Shown: piece after piece, positions 1-9,115 of the stretch
Layout: each line of letters opens with the position of its first letter
Position numbering within the stretch: the stretch's first letter is position 1
Origin: Pelosinus propionicus DSM 13327
Lineage (GTDB): Bacteria > Bacillota > Negativicutes > DSM-13327
Assembly (NCBI RefSeq): GCF_900114615.1
Contig: NZ_FOTS01000036.1
Span: 1 to 53,894 of the forward strand
Direction: 5' to 3'
Length of the DNA stretch: 53,894 bases
Notes under the pieces: generated by a model
The model's input: only the letters and a program-made list of their open reading frames with translations
The model's database searches: none
What the model was told of the DNA's origin: nothing
Program-made: the position numbers and the translations under genes

Positions 1-1
1 C

Positions 2-169
2 GTTATCGTATCCACAAATTTAAAATTCTCGGATTGGATTACGATGTTTGAAAATACAACAATGGTAACAGCCTTAATTGATCGTTTGACATTTAGATCC
101 CATGTATTAAACATGAACTCTGACCATTCTTACAGAGCAGATTATTCTAATCAAGGAAATGAAAATTAA
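2..169 (+). CDS. istB: IS21-family IstB helper ATPase, C-terminal end (partial)
   Basis: The frame is open from the window edge to TAA at 167-169 and encodes about 55 residues. It contains STNLKFSDW followed by a MFENTTMVTALIDRL segment and FRSHVL, which match the end of IstB, the AAA+ helper of IS21 transposases (the TTN..FSEW, ALIDRLTHR and H-x-L-x-M pattern). The ATPase core lies outside the window. It is followed within 60 bases by an array of terminal repeats, as expected for the istB end of an IS21 element. Whether the element is intact cannot be judged here. Confidence 0.75.
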   Translation, partial: VIVSTNLKFSDWITMFENTTMVTALIDRLTFRSHVLNMNSDHSYRADYSNQGNEN

Positions 170-220
170 CTATAGGGGAAATACTGCATCATCAGTGTTT
201 CCCTATATGTAAGAGCAATG

Positions 221-329
221 TGGTAAACTTTTTCACTGTCAAAACTACATCGGTGGTAAACTTTTTCGATATCACTACTGGTAAACTAATTCAGTATCAA
301 GTGGTAAAGAAATTCATTGACATTCACAG
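221..329 (+). repeat. IS21-type multiple terminal repeats (copy A)
   Basis: Four 14-bp direct repeats of the form TGGTAAAnnnnnTC lie at 221-234, 254-267, 279-292 and 302-315, followed by CATTGACATTCACA. Multiple terminal repeats that bind transposase are typical of IS21 ends. The probable element boundary is the CA near 329. Confidence 0.65.
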
Positions 330-656
330 CATAACACCAACTACAGAATTTAGGTCGGTCACATATCCTCGTATCTGTTGCTGGAGACAACTGTTGATAC
401 GATCCGGAAAGACGCCTGCCCTTGCAAGATCGTTTGCAGTGGTCTTTCGCTTTGGAAACCGCCACTTGAGATTTTCTACGAACATCCCAGCAGTTATCGT
501 ACTGACCGGCGAATACCAGGGCTTAAAACTCCTCACAACGCAGCCACCAAAGAAGGCCTCTGCCGGCAAAGCGGGCTCTTTATTCTTTATCCCTGCTTCG
601 ACCTGATCAGCTGCAGCCAGTATTGACGAAGCCTGCACATAGAAAGTCGCTGCCGG
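330..656. other. Stretch between two IS21 ends, no gene recognised
   Basis: Both strands hold open frames of about 80-130 codons here, but none has a convincing ribosome-binding site or a recognisable domain. The stretch lies between the end of one IS21 element and the decayed IstB of another. It is most simply older IS or host debris. I see no intact gene. Confidence 0.4.
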
Positions 657-814
657 TTTATTTTTCTCGTGCTCACATCAAACAAGGGGTTTGCTGAGTG
701 GACTGGCTTTCTTGGTGATGAGGCTATCACAACAGCAATTCTGGATAGACTGAAATTTTCAATATGATAGGCGATGGCTACCAACTGAAAAACAGGAGAT
801 TCATCTTAATCTAA
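657..814 (+). pseudogene. istB: Second IS21 IstB remnant, C-terminal part
   Basis: From about 669 the plus strand reads [18 protein letters not shown] followed by an AILDRL segment, a clear IstB C-terminal signature. A frameshift follows near 768, after which another frame supplies [12 protein letters not shown] and stops at 812-814. The N-terminal two thirds are missing. This IstB is more diverged from the copy at 2-169 than expected for duplicates, so it comes from a different IS21 element. It is not functional. Confidence 0.7.
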
Positions 815-820
815 CAGAAA

Positions 821-876
821 TGGTAAACTAATTCAGCATCAAGTGGTAAAGAAATTCATTAATATTGACATTGACA
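821..876 (+). repeat. IS21-type terminal repeats (copy B)
   Basis: Repeats TGGTAAACTAATTC at 821-834 and TGGTAAAGAAATTC at 844-857, followed by ATTGACATTGACA. The block is nearly identical to 279-324 of copy A apart from a C/T change and a short insertion. It marks the outer end of the second, decayed IS21 element. Confidence 0.6.
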
Positions 877-941
877 AATAAATTCCATATGAAAATTTAA
901 CTGAGTTCTTCGCCATAAGTTTTAACACACTTACAGTAACT

Positions 942-1754
942 CTAACGTAATAATTTAAAATATATAACTCCCCTTAGATTATTTGGCATTAACCTTATAA
1001 GACTTCGTAATATTACATTTGTAATAAATTCAAATATATTGACAAAACCTATACTTAAAAACTTACATTGTAAATTAACTTCACTTCGTACATATTGCAA
1101 ACCACCCCGTCTCCGAAACATCTCTTTTCCAGTTCTAGCAAGAACCAAACTTTCACTAATATTCATCATCTTACATCTTTTCATAATCATTCGAACCCAC
1201 AAATAATAATCTTCGCACCATAAAAAAGGCTGATAATTCCCCGCTTCAAGAACTGCCGTCTTTTTATACATCACAGTCACATGATTAAAGGGATTTCTTC
1301 TTTTAGCTGCTTTATAAATACTATTTTGTGTAAGAGGAACAACTCTACTAGATAAAATATTATCGGGTGCTCCTTCAAATTCTTCAATATACGTACCTAC
1401 TAAATCAATTTCTTTATTATCAGAAAATTTTTTCAATTGCTTTTCAAATCGCTCTGGCTTCGCAATATCATCAGTATCCATTCTAGCAATTAACTCATAA
1501 CTACATTCTATTATCCCTGCCTGCAAAGATAATCCTAATCCACGATTTTCAGGCAATATAATAATTTTAAATAATCCTGGAAACCGCATCTCAAAATTCT
1601 CAATTATTTGATCTAGCTCATATGTCAGAGCTCCATCTTTTACTATGACTATTTCTGTAGGTATACATGTCTGATTTATAACACTTTCTAACGCAATTTT
1701 AAAAAACATAGGATTCTCTTTACAATAAATAGATATCAACACAGAAAACTTCAT
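942..1754 (-). CDS. Family 2 glycosyltransferase (AmsE/WcaA-like)
   Basis: Predicted cytoplasmic or membrane-associated glycosyltransferase of about 270 residues that would add one sugar to the lipid-linked repeat unit. The GT-A fold starts with SVLISIY and has the nucleotide-binding IVIVKDG segment, ENRGLGLSL and the metal-binding DTDD at about residues 93-96. A WCEDYYLWVRM segment later in the protein resembles the usual acceptor-side ED motif. The start is ATG at 1754, chosen over an ATG 21 bases upstream because GGGGGAGGG sits just before it. It is the last gene of the minus-strand polysaccharide operon, next to the IS21 debris. Donor and acceptor cannot be told from sequence. Confidence 0.85.
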   Translation of the reverse strand: MKFSVLISIYCKENPMFFKIALESVINQTCIPTEIVIVKDGALTYELDQIIENFEMRFPGLFKIIILPENRGLGLSLQAGIIECSYELIARMDTDDIAKPERFEKQLKKFSDNKEIDLVGTYIEEFEGAPDNILSSRVVPLTQNSIYKAAKRRNPFNHVTVMYKKTAVLEAGNYQPFLWCEDYYLWVRMIMKRCKMMNISESLVLARTGKEMFRRRGGLQYVRSEVNLQCKFLSIGFVNIFEFITNVILRSLIRLMPNNLRGVIYFKLLR

Positions 1755-1775
1755 TAACTGCCCTCCCCCATCCAT

Positions 1776-2876
1776 TTATACCTCGGCAATTCGAAAGTAT
1801 AATTCACCATATTTTCGTGACATTTGCTCGACAGTAAATTTCTCTAGATACACTTGATGAGCCTTCTGCGCTAATCTCATTCTATTAGATTCATTCATCA
1901 TTTTTATAATTGCCTCATAGTACTCATTTTCATCTAATGCATTGCATAAATATCCCTCAGAATCATTTTCTACAATTACACCCATAGCTGGAATATCACT
2001 AACTATTACTGCTCTTTGCATCATCATTGCTTCAATAACCGACAATGGTAATCCCTCACTTAAGGAAGGAACCAAAACACAATCTGCCATTTTCAAATAC
2101 GAAAAAACCTTTTCACGAGGTTGCTTACCTAAAAAATGAACCACTTTATCGAGTTCATTATCATTAACATATTGAGTTAGAAGCTTCTTTTGTTTTCCAT
2201 CGCCTAAAATATAATAATTTAAGATAAACCCTTCTTGAATTAGTTTATTAACAGTCTTTAAGGCAGTTAATATATTTTTTCGTTGAATTAAAACCGATGC
2301 TGATACTACTACTAATTGAGTATTATTTTCGACCTCTATTTTGATAGAATCATTTCTATTTTCAATGCCATTATAAATAATTTCACACTTTTCTTCTATT
2401 TTGAAATTGCCATGTACCTCTTTAACATATTCAGAAATCGCTATAACCCTATCAAAATATTTTAAAGCTTTTTTCATAGTGACACACATGAAATAACCAA
2501 TGCTTTTTCCATATTCAAAATAAAAATCTTCATAAGGATTATTATGTAAGGTCACTACTTTTATATAATTTTCTAAAGAGCACGCTGTTAAAATTGTTGG
2601 CCAAAAACTATGGGCATGAATAATATTAGGTTGGATATCTTCAACTTTTTCTTTTAAAACTTTAATAGCTATATACGTGGGGAACTTGCCCATTCCAACT
2701 TCGACGAATTTTAATCCTAATTTATTAAAACGCTCTCTATCTTCCGCACTATTATTACGAAGAGAAACAAAGATAAATTGAATATCTCCGTGTAGGTTAA
2801 ACTTTGCTATATTCTCTGCAACAATAACTGGCCCTTTCTCTTGCAAACTAGGCACTATAACAGCTACTTTCAGCAT
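1776..2876 (-). CDS. Family 4 glycosyltransferase
   Basis: A 366-residue GT-B enzyme of the GT4 family, which uses a nucleotide sugar with retention. The N-terminal domain begins VAVIVPSL and the C-terminal domain carries the family signature EGLPLSVIEAM at about 274-284, with the catalytic glutamates of the E-x7-E motif. The ATG has GAGAGGT just upstream. It sits between the polymerase gene and the terminal GT2 gene, so it most likely builds the same repeat unit. The specific sugar is unknown. Confidence 0.88.
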   Translation of the reverse strand: MLKVAVIVPSLQEKGPVIVAENIAKFNLHGDIQFIFVSLRNNSAEDRERFNKLGLKFVEVGMGKFPTYIAIKVLKEKVEDIQPNIIHAHSFWPTILTACSLENYIKVVTLHNNPYEDFYFEYGKSIGYFMCVTMKKALKYFDRVIAISEYVKEVHGNFKIEEKCEIIYNGIENRNDSIKIEVENNTQLVVVSASVLIQRKNILTALKTVNKLIQEGFILNYYILGDGKQKKLLTQYVNDNELDKVVHFLGKQPREKVFSYLKMADCVLVPSLSEGLPLSVIEAMMMQRAVIVSDIPAMGVIVENDSEGYLCNALDENEYYEAIIKMMNESNRMRLAQKAHQVYLEKFTVEQMSRKYGELYFRIAEV

Positions 2877-2920
2877 ATACTACCTCTCATCTTTTATTTA
2901 ATAAAGGCTCATTAATTAAA

Positions 2921-4012
2921 TTATAATACTGATTTATATGGGATAAATAATTGATACATATCATTTTGCATAAATTTTGCATATAATAAACTAAGACCAA
3001 ATAGTAAAATCAATATATAATTTAGAAATTTTATATTTTGATTATTTCTAATTAATAAGAATGAGGGAATTATAAATATTTCAATAGTTGCTAACATCGT
3101 TGAAATTCTCCCTGCAATAATACCTAAATCATTGAATATAATTAACCAAAATGTCGAAAAGGCATACATATTTAATATCGTATTATATCCATATATTTTT
3201 TTTTGTAATTTCTCCTTAAAATAAATAAAGATTAGTAAAATGGCTGTTTGTAATAATGTAACAGGATTCAACATACTTAGTGATTCTCCGTATCCCGAAA
3301 AAATATAATTTATAATTGAGCCACCAATATCGCCTAAATATTCCATAATCAATTCCTTAAAGGGGAAAAAAGCACCTATAATAATCGCAATAAATAAGCT
3401 ATAACAATAAACCCTCTTTTTAAATCTATAGGAAGAAATAAAATATATAGGAAAAGCAATTAACGCCGCACTATGGAAAGAAGCAGCTAAAGCAATTAAT
3501 ATAATAAACCTTATAAATAATCTTTTCTCAATTGCTTCTATACTATAAAGAATAATAGCACATGCAACAGCAGTACGAATTTGCCCCATATCCCTAACAA
3601 AGAAAAATCTTGTAACATATAAAAACATAGATAAAAAGAAAAATTTTGAATATTTATAGCATGAGTAAACGATAAAGCCTAGTCCAATAAAAGACATACT
3701 TAAGATTACAAATGAAAAATCATCAAAAAAGCTCTTCAATATCGAATTTAATAATAAATAGCCATATTCACCATGAATATCAGCATAATTAGATTCACCA
3801 GATATAACATTCCAAAAACCAGTAACGTCATTGTATATCTCGTTATATCCCGAATAGTCAAGTCCTGTTTCATATCTTAATCCTGCAAGAAAGGCTAAAC
3901 TAAAATATATTATACATATTATAATATACTTTATATATTGCTTCTGGTTTAAGTTAATAAAATCCATCATTGTAGAAAACATAATCAGCACGACTAATAT
4001 AAAGTAACTCAT
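2921..4012 (-). CDS. EpsG-family polysaccharide polymerase (Wzy role)
   Basis: A 363-residue, very hydrophobic polytopic membrane protein with about ten predicted segments. The loop after the second segment reads GLRYETGLDYSGYNEIY (about 45-60), which matches the conserved GLRY-x2-G-x-DY motif of the EpsG family. Members polymerise lipid-linked repeat units in the periplasm. No other polymerase candidate is seen in the locus, whereas a flippase is present at 9737-11023, so this is the likely Wzy of the Wzx/Wzy system. The ATG is preceded by AGAGAGG. Confidence 0.8.
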   Translation of the reverse strand: MSYFILVVLIMFSTMMDFINLNQKQYIKYIIICIIYFSLAFLAGLRYETGLDYSGYNEIYNDVTGFWNVISGESNYADIHGEYGYLLLNSILKSFFDDFSFVILSMSFIGLGFIVYSCYKYSKFFFLSMFLYVTRFFFVRDMGQIRTAVACAIILYSIEAIEKRLFIRFIILIALAASFHSAALIAFPIYFISSYRFKKRVYCYSLFIAIIIGAFFPFKELIMEYLGDIGGSIINYIFSGYGESLSMLNPVTLLQTAILLIFIYFKEKLQKKIYGYNTILNMYAFSTFWLIIFNDLGIIAGRISTMLATIEIFIIPSFLLIRNNQNIKFLNYILILLFGLSLLYAKFMQNDMYQLFIPYKSVL

Positions 4013-4338
4013 ATAACCTCTCTAGAAACATATTTAATAAAATAGGATTTGCTAGCAAATTCCTCTCTATCTTAGGCAACAAAAACGATGTTATTTGAAG
4101 TTCAATTAAACTGCTCAAGCTTTGAACAAAAGAATCCTGGGGTCATTTTCAAAATTCGTCATCAATAACTGTATAACAACCATCATTCTGCAGCTTCCTT
4201 TAGACGAGCAATATCGCGATTCGACTAGATTACCGGATTTATTCCTAAGAAACCCACGATATTTTTTCGATTCGATGTCCCCCCCCCCCCCAAAGATCTA
4301 TCACAGCTGAAGTTATATCAAGGATTAGGTTCCTTGGC
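4013..4338. other. Gene-free gap with a 13-base C homopolymer
   Basis: No convincing gene is seen in this gap. On the plus strand 4122-4278 is open and reads LPLDEQYRDSTRLPD and LFLRNPRYFFDSM. It then enters 13 consecutive C at 4279-4291. A one-base shift after the tract continues KDLSQLKLYQGLGSLAYLF. This could be a broken gene or transposase fragment, but I do not recognise it. On the coding (minus) strand the tract is G13, about 270 bases upstream of the polymerase gene. Confidence 0.4.
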
Positions 4339-5463
4339 TTATTTATTTAACATTCCTCTTTGCCAAATTTGCATTATAAATTCAATACGTCTCTTTTCCG
4401 TAGATTTAATGTCAATTATAGAACATTCATTCTTGTCAATTATTTTATCTTTTACTTGTTTTGCAAATTCGACAATTTTATCCACTGAATCTTTAACATT
4501 ATTTTCACAATTAGAAAGCTGCAATACCCATTCAGGCAACATCTTCAAAGAATTAAATGCGCTATCTTTATATCCAATAATAATGGGTAAACCATAGGAT
4601 AAATATTCTCTGACTTTCAATGGACAAGCTTCATTCATTTTATTCCGATGTAATGCCAATGTGCCAATGCCAACATCAGCTTTTTTTAAAACTTTTTCAT
4701 ATTCGTCTTTACTTAAATATCCATAAAAAGTTACATTTTCAGACTTTCTCCCTTTCTCTTCTAGACCGATAATATGAAACTCAAGTTTTCCAATAGTCTT
4801 TTTAGCCAAATAAAGAATTTTATCGACACCATGCCAAGATTGTCCTGGTGTCCCCATAAAGACTAAATGAGGAATTTCATTAGATTGGCGCAGTTGCTTT
4901 AATAATGGAAATTTTAGTGTATCTATCCCATTGGGTACATCAATTGCTGGTTTCTCGTATTTTTCTATACTTGCTAAATGTATTAACTCTGATGTGACGC
5001 CTACAATACCAGATACATTGCGAAATAAATAACCTCTTGTTAATAGATTATAATAATAATTTATTTTATACTTACAATTTCTTTGTGCTACTAATCTTAT
5101 TTCAGCAATATCATTTGTATTAATTTCTACAACTGTCGGAATAATATTAATTAACTTATATATATATAGTTTAAATGTTTCAAAACGTAAATACATAATA
5201 TCCGGCTGAAAATCTAAGATAGATTTAATCAAATTCCCTGGTCCAATAAATTTTAAAAAAATTGTATTATTAAGCAATTCATATATATTAGAATTCAATT
5301 TGCATTTTTCATTTTGCTTATTCTGTTGATTATTCTTTGGTAAGACGCAAAAAATTTCTATTGTATGTCCTAGATTTCTCCATTCTTTTACTTGCTGATT
5401 GACTTTCTTCGTAACACCATCATTAGAATAGATATCCCATGTTAATAAATATGCAATTTTCAT
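4339..5463 (-). CDS. Family 4-like glycosyltransferase
   Basis: A 374-residue predicted GT-B glycosyltransferase. It starts MKIAYLLTWDIYSNDGVTKK, the usual Rossmann strand plus a glycine-containing loop, and has the C-terminal donor-binding segment VREYLSYGLPII (about 284-295). The start overlaps the end of the epimerase gene upstream by four bases (5460-5463), implying translational coupling. Sugar specificity cannot be assigned. Confidence 0.82.
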   Translation of the reverse strand: MKIAYLLTWDIYSNDGVTKKVNQQVKEWRNLGHTIEIFCVLPKNNQQNKQNEKCKLNSNIYELLNNTIFLKFIGPGNLIKSILDFQPDIMYLRFETFKLYIYKLINIIPTVVEINTNDIAEIRLVAQRNCKYKINYYYNLLTRGYLFRNVSGIVGVTSELIHLASIEKYEKPAIDVPNGIDTLKFPLLKQLRQSNEIPHLVFMGTPGQSWHGVDKILYLAKKTIGKLEFHIIGLEEKGRKSENVTFYGYLSKDEYEKVLKKADVGIGTLALHRNKMNEACPLKVREYLSYGLPIIIGYKDSAFNSLKMLPEWVLQLSNCENNVKDSVDKIVEFAKQVKDKIIDKNECSIIDIKSTEKRRIEFIMQIWQRGMLNK

Positions 5464-6581
5464 TTTAACACCACTTCAACTATCTTCTGTATAATTTTGT
5501 CCCCTGCCGTCCCATCTCCATAGAGCTTAATTGAAAAATCAAGCTGTTTAGCTGATGATTCTTTTTGAGCTTGCAAAATTTTATCATAGTCAGCACCCAC
5601 AAGCACATTGTAGCCATGTTCAACTAATTCAACCCATTCAGTTTCATCTCGCAGTGTAATACAAGGCTTACAGAAGAAATATGCTTCCTTCTGTACTCCA
5701 CCACTATCTGTTAACACGCCTTGACATTGTTCCAACAAAGTTATCATATCAAAATAGCCAACAGGATCAATAACTTTTATATTATCCAGCTGTATATTAT
5801 ACTGTTGAATAATATTTCGTGTCCTGGGATGAAGAGGCAATATTACAGGAATATTTCTGGAGATACATTCCAATGCTTTTATGATATTCTTTAAACGAAC
5901 CATATCGTCAGTATTTTCAGCTCTGTGAATAGTTGCTAGATAAAATTTATAATTTACTTCTTTTAAAACATTAGATAATGTTTCACTTGGTTGAGCTATA
6001 TCTTTATAAAACAATGCAGCATCATACATTACATCGCCAACATTTTCTATCAGATACTTTCCTGTCATTTCTTTCCTCATAAACCCTTCACCCTGTAAAT
6101 TATTTACTGCCTTTTTTGTAGGACAAAACAACCATGAGGAAATACGATCCGTCAAAATACGATTGACTTCTTCAGGCATTCTCATATTAAAAGAACGAAG
6201 TCCAGACTCAACATGAGCCACAGGAATATGAAGCTTCACAGCAGCTAAAGCACCAGCTATTGTTGAATTAGTATCACCATAAACTAATACCACATCTGGT
6301 TTTTCTTCTAACAATATTTCTTCAATTTTAGCTAACATCTGTCCCGTCATAACCCCATGATATCCCCCTCCCATATGAAGATTATAATGTGGCTTTGGTA
6401 TTTGCATTTCTGCAAAAAATATGTCAGACATATTAGTATCATAATGCTGACCTGTATGTACTATTACTTCATTAATTTGTTTATTCCTATGTCTCTCAGC
6501 AAAAAAATCTAGTGCCCGCGATACAACTGCAGCTTTGACAAATTGTGGGCGAGCACCAATGATGGTAACTATTTTCATCAT
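5460..6581 (-). CDS. wbpI: UDP-sugar 2-epimerase, WecB/WbpI type
   Basis: A 373-residue non-hydrolysing UDP-N-acetylglucosamine 2-epimerase family protein. Visible motifs are the IIGARPQFVKAAVVSRAL N-terminus, the VYGDTNSTIAGALAA segment, HVESGLRS, TIHRAENTD and TDSGGVQKEAYF. The GARPQF form of the first motif is the one I associate with WbpI/WlbD, which converts UDP-GlcNAc(3NAc)A to UDP-ManNAc(3NAc)A, rather than the GTRPEAIK form of WecB. The four upstream steps of that pathway are encoded at 11036-15280, which supports the WbpI role. Plain UDP-GlcNAc 2-epimerase remains possible. AGGAG precedes two adjacent ATG codons, and either could be used. Confidence 0.85.
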   Translation of the reverse strand: MMKIVTIIGARPQFVKAAVVSRALDFFAERHRNKQINEVIVHTGQHYDTNMSDIFFAEMQIPKPHYNLHMGGGYHGVMTGQMLAKIEEILLEEKPDVVLVYGDTNSTIAGALAAVKLHIPVAHVESGLRSFNMRMPEEVNRILTDRISSWLFCPTKKAVNNLQGEGFMRKEMTGKYLIENVGDVMYDAALFYKDIAQPSETLSNVLKEVNYKFYLATIHRAENTDDMVRLKNIIKALECISRNIPVILPLHPRTRNIIQQYNIQLDNIKVIDPVGYFDMITLLEQCQGVLTDSGGVQKEAYFFCKPCITLRDETEWVELVEHGYNVLVGADYDKILQAQKESSAKQLDFSIKLYGDGTAGDKIIQKIVEVVLK

Positions 6582-6718
6582 TATTTCTCCTAGGTATTAA
6601 TCGTTAAGTCTACTCAATGTCACAAATTTCAGTGCCACCAATACTTCTAAAAAGTTCCGTCGTGCATGCATTTTTTTAAAATTTTTCATTATTATCTAAT
6701 CTAAGTTATATATTACCA

Positions 6719-8119
6719 CTAAGCTCGAACGATTTTCTTATACAACTCTACTTCCTTTTCATCCACAAACCTATTATTATGCCATAATATTATAAAATCG
6801 CCATAATATTTTCTACAAATATTCTTCAATCTAATAATTCTTTGCAAAGCCTCAATATGCGATAAATTCATATATTGATTATCTATTGCACTACATTCCA
6901 TCACAATCAATGGACGTTCTTTTAACTTTAGTGCATGTCTTGTTCTTAAATTAAATACGGAATATTCATAGCACACACCACAACGGAAACCAATATGGTC
7001 GGCATAGCTTACTGATGTATCGTAAGTTAGTCCCGCATCTTCATAATGTTGCCATGTATCTGGACACTGCCAGCGCAAAAAATGTTGACGCCCCCCCATT
7101 TGAAGTTGCTTGATACCACTATCTTGATATATAGAATGTAACCGTTCAGTTTCACGCTTAACTTCTTGTCCATCTTTATAACTCACATAAGAAGGGTGTA
7201 AACCCATTTCGTGCCCTCTGCTATGAATAGTTTTCATCAAGTTAATAACATAAGGATGATCAATAGGGTAATTACCATCCATTTCTGATAAACTTTGTGC
7301 CTCCATCATATAAAAACAACTAATTAAATTATGTTTTTCACTAATATCCATAATTAAATCAAAGGTATAGTTCTCATCTGCCAAAACATTACCTGTTCTA
7401 ACTTGATAAGCACTAGTTGTCCTACGAATAAATGTTTTTATGCTTTTTCTTTTGATTATATCTCCTGCCAGAGTACGTACTAAGTCATATGGCGATAAAA
7501 ATAGTATTCCAAATGGCGAATCTACATCATGGGTAGGAATAATACGAAAGTCCCTCTGTTTTCGTTGCAAGCCTGGCCAAAGCTTTTTGAGTGCCCACCA
7601 TAATATTTCTACATATTCATTAATTATTGGTCTTTCTAAAAAATCTTCTTGAAATGCCAATGATGCGCTGGCCGGAAAACGGTTATGCTGGTCACGCTCA
7701 CCTTTAACTACTTCCTCATACCTTGTCAGCATGAAGAAAGCTGAGCCGAATATATCAATACTAAGCTTTATGGCATGTTCATCACAGGATAAATACGTAT
7801 TGGATTCCAGCTTATTACCATATATAATTGGCATTTTTTCTTGTACTACGAGTTCGGTTATTTCTTTTTGTTCTATGTGCCATATTGATAATGGTTGTAC
7901 TGGCAATGAAAAGATCGTCAGCCACTTACTCTGCAAAGTTGCAAATAACTCATCTGAAATAAACAAGTTTTTTTTATTATCATACTCAGATTGAATGCAC
8001 ACATTCTGCCTATCTTCAACAACAGTACGATAATCCACTCCTAAAAACTCACGAAATATAACATCATATATATATTTTCGTTCATTTTCATAAAAAGGTG
8101 GATGATAAATAAATAGCAT
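6719..8119 (-). CDS. Polysaccharide deacetylase-family protein
   Basis: A protein of about 466 residues with an N-terminal domain of roughly 190 residues of unknown function, followed by a CE4/NodB-like deacetylase fold. The metal-site motifs are PTHDVDSPF (about 195-203), then GHEMGLHPS for the HxxxH-type element, and LTYDTSVSYADHIGFRCG. It probably removes acetyl groups from, or otherwise trims, a cell-surface polysaccharide. The start is taken as ATG 8119, with GGAG 12 bases upstream. An in-frame TTG at 8137 would overlap that site. It lies with an N-acyltransferase-like gene and a hexapeptide acetyltransferase, suggesting a modification module. Confidence 0.75.
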   Translation of the reverse strand: MLFIYHPPFYENERKYIYDVIFREFLGVDYRTVVEDRQNVCIQSEYDNKKNLFISDELFATLQSKWLTIFSLPVQPLSIWHIEQKEITELVVQEKMPIIYGNKLESNTYLSCDEHAIKLSIDIFGSAFFMLTRYEEVVKGERDQHNRFPASASLAFQEDFLERPIINEYVEILWWALKKLWPGLQRKQRDFRIIPTHDVDSPFGILFLSPYDLVRTLAGDIIKRKSIKTFIRRTTSAYQVRTGNVLADENYTFDLIMDISEKHNLISCFYMMEAQSLSEMDGNYPIDHPYVINLMKTIHSRGHEMGLHPSYVSYKDGQEVKRETERLHSIYQDSGIKQLQMGGRQHFLRWQCPDTWQHYEDAGLTYDTSVSYADHIGFRCGVCYEYSVFNLRTRHALKLKERPLIVMECSAIDNQYMNLSHIEALQRIIRLKNICRKYYGDFIILWHNNRFVDEKEVELYKKIVRA

Positions 8120-8149
8120 TGAGAACACACGCTCCAAACATACAAAATA

Positions 8150-9115
8150 CTATCCTTTCAGTAAAGCTTTACCTAAATCCCTAACTGCTTGGCACACACG
8201 CATTTTCCTATTTGCCTTGCTTATCGAGAAGTATGGCTTTTGTACTGCACCAAAGGCACGAAAAAAGCGTTCAACCGGCTCAATCATACTACCCTCAAAG
8301 TCGAATTTCTTAGTTACGGTAGCGGCAAATTGAATCGCTTTCCATAATAATAAGCTGGTCGCACCACTACTACGAAGTTCAGGGTGGCCACCACCCATTA
8401 AGTAATAAGCACTCTGCTCATCCCAAATAATATAAATCGCTGCATGTATTCGTCCTTGCTCATCTTGTGCATAGAAAATTTTACGACATTCACGTTTACT
8501 GCATGCAGCATCTAGCCTTTTCAGAAACTTTATATCATACGGCATTTGCATTCTTTGCCGCTCAAAAGTTAATCTATTAGTATTAAAAAATTTATCAATA
8601 TCACTGTCAAAATAGCAGTTAACCGTCCTTTGTGCCTTTTTTATATCGGTTTTTATATTTGATTGAAAATTATTATATACTTTTACTAAATCAGTTATAT
8701 CTTCAATTACATAAGTATATCTTGTAGCCTGCTGAAAACCACTCCAATAAAGTGGCAGCCAATTGGTTATAGAATAATGAAAATTCTGAGAGAACATATC
8801 AACTTGTGGTAATCTTCCAATCAAATCCGTAAAAATTTTTTTTTCATACGCTAATCTTTTCGTATATTTCTGTCCATTAGGATAACTAATCCAGATGCCC
8901 ATTGCCTGGGTAAGTCTAGGCATGGCAATCACATTAAATCCACTTTTTTTTATATAAAACGGCCAACTAGCAACAATTTCTCCGTCTTTTTCTATGATTA
9001 CTACATCCCAATTATCATCACCGCATACTGCATCCAGCCACCAGTCTTTTGAAAAAATAGGTATTATTTTTTCAATTTCACATAAATCACGATATTTTTG
9101 TTTATTATCATCCAT
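8150..9115 (-). CDS. GNAT/FemAB-like acyltransferase
   Basis: A 321-residue protein from ATG 9115 that resembles the GNAT_6/BioF2-like family found in polysaccharide loci (CelD/FemAB fold). It has two related halves. The second contains YAQDEQGRIHAAIYIIWD followed by a YYLMGGGHPE segment and a conserved SGATSLLLWKAIQFA stretch, then FDFEGSM. Proposed role: transfer of an acyl or aminoacyl group to a sugar amino group of the repeat unit. The start overlaps the end of the next upstream gene by eight bases. No catalytic residue can be named with certainty. Confidence 0.7.
   Translation of the reverse strand: MDDNKQKYRDLCEIEKIIPIFSKDWWLDAVCGDDNWDVVIIEKDGEIVASWPFYIKKSGFNVIAMPRLTQAMGIWISYPNGQKYTKRLAYEKKIFTDLIGRLPQVDMFSQNFHYSITNWLPLYWSGFQQATRYTYVIEDITDLVKVYNNFQSNIKTDIKKAQRTVNCYFDSDIDKFFNTNRLTFERQRMQMPYDIKFLKRLDAACSKRECRKIFYAQDEQGRIHAAIYIIWDEQSAYYLMGGGHPELRSSGATSLLLWKAIQFAATVTKKFDFEGSMIEPVERFFRAFGAVQKPYFSISKANRKMRVCQAVRDLGKALLKG

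Noticed and set aside
221-329. Regularly spaced TGGTAAA repeats that could suggest a CRISPR array
   Set aside because: Units are only 14 bases, imperfect and unevenly spaced, and lie next to an IstB end; this is the IS21 terminal-repeat pattern.
324-638. Minus-strand frame of 104 codons
   Set aside because: No ribosome-binding site, no recognisable domain, overlaps other frames of IS debris.
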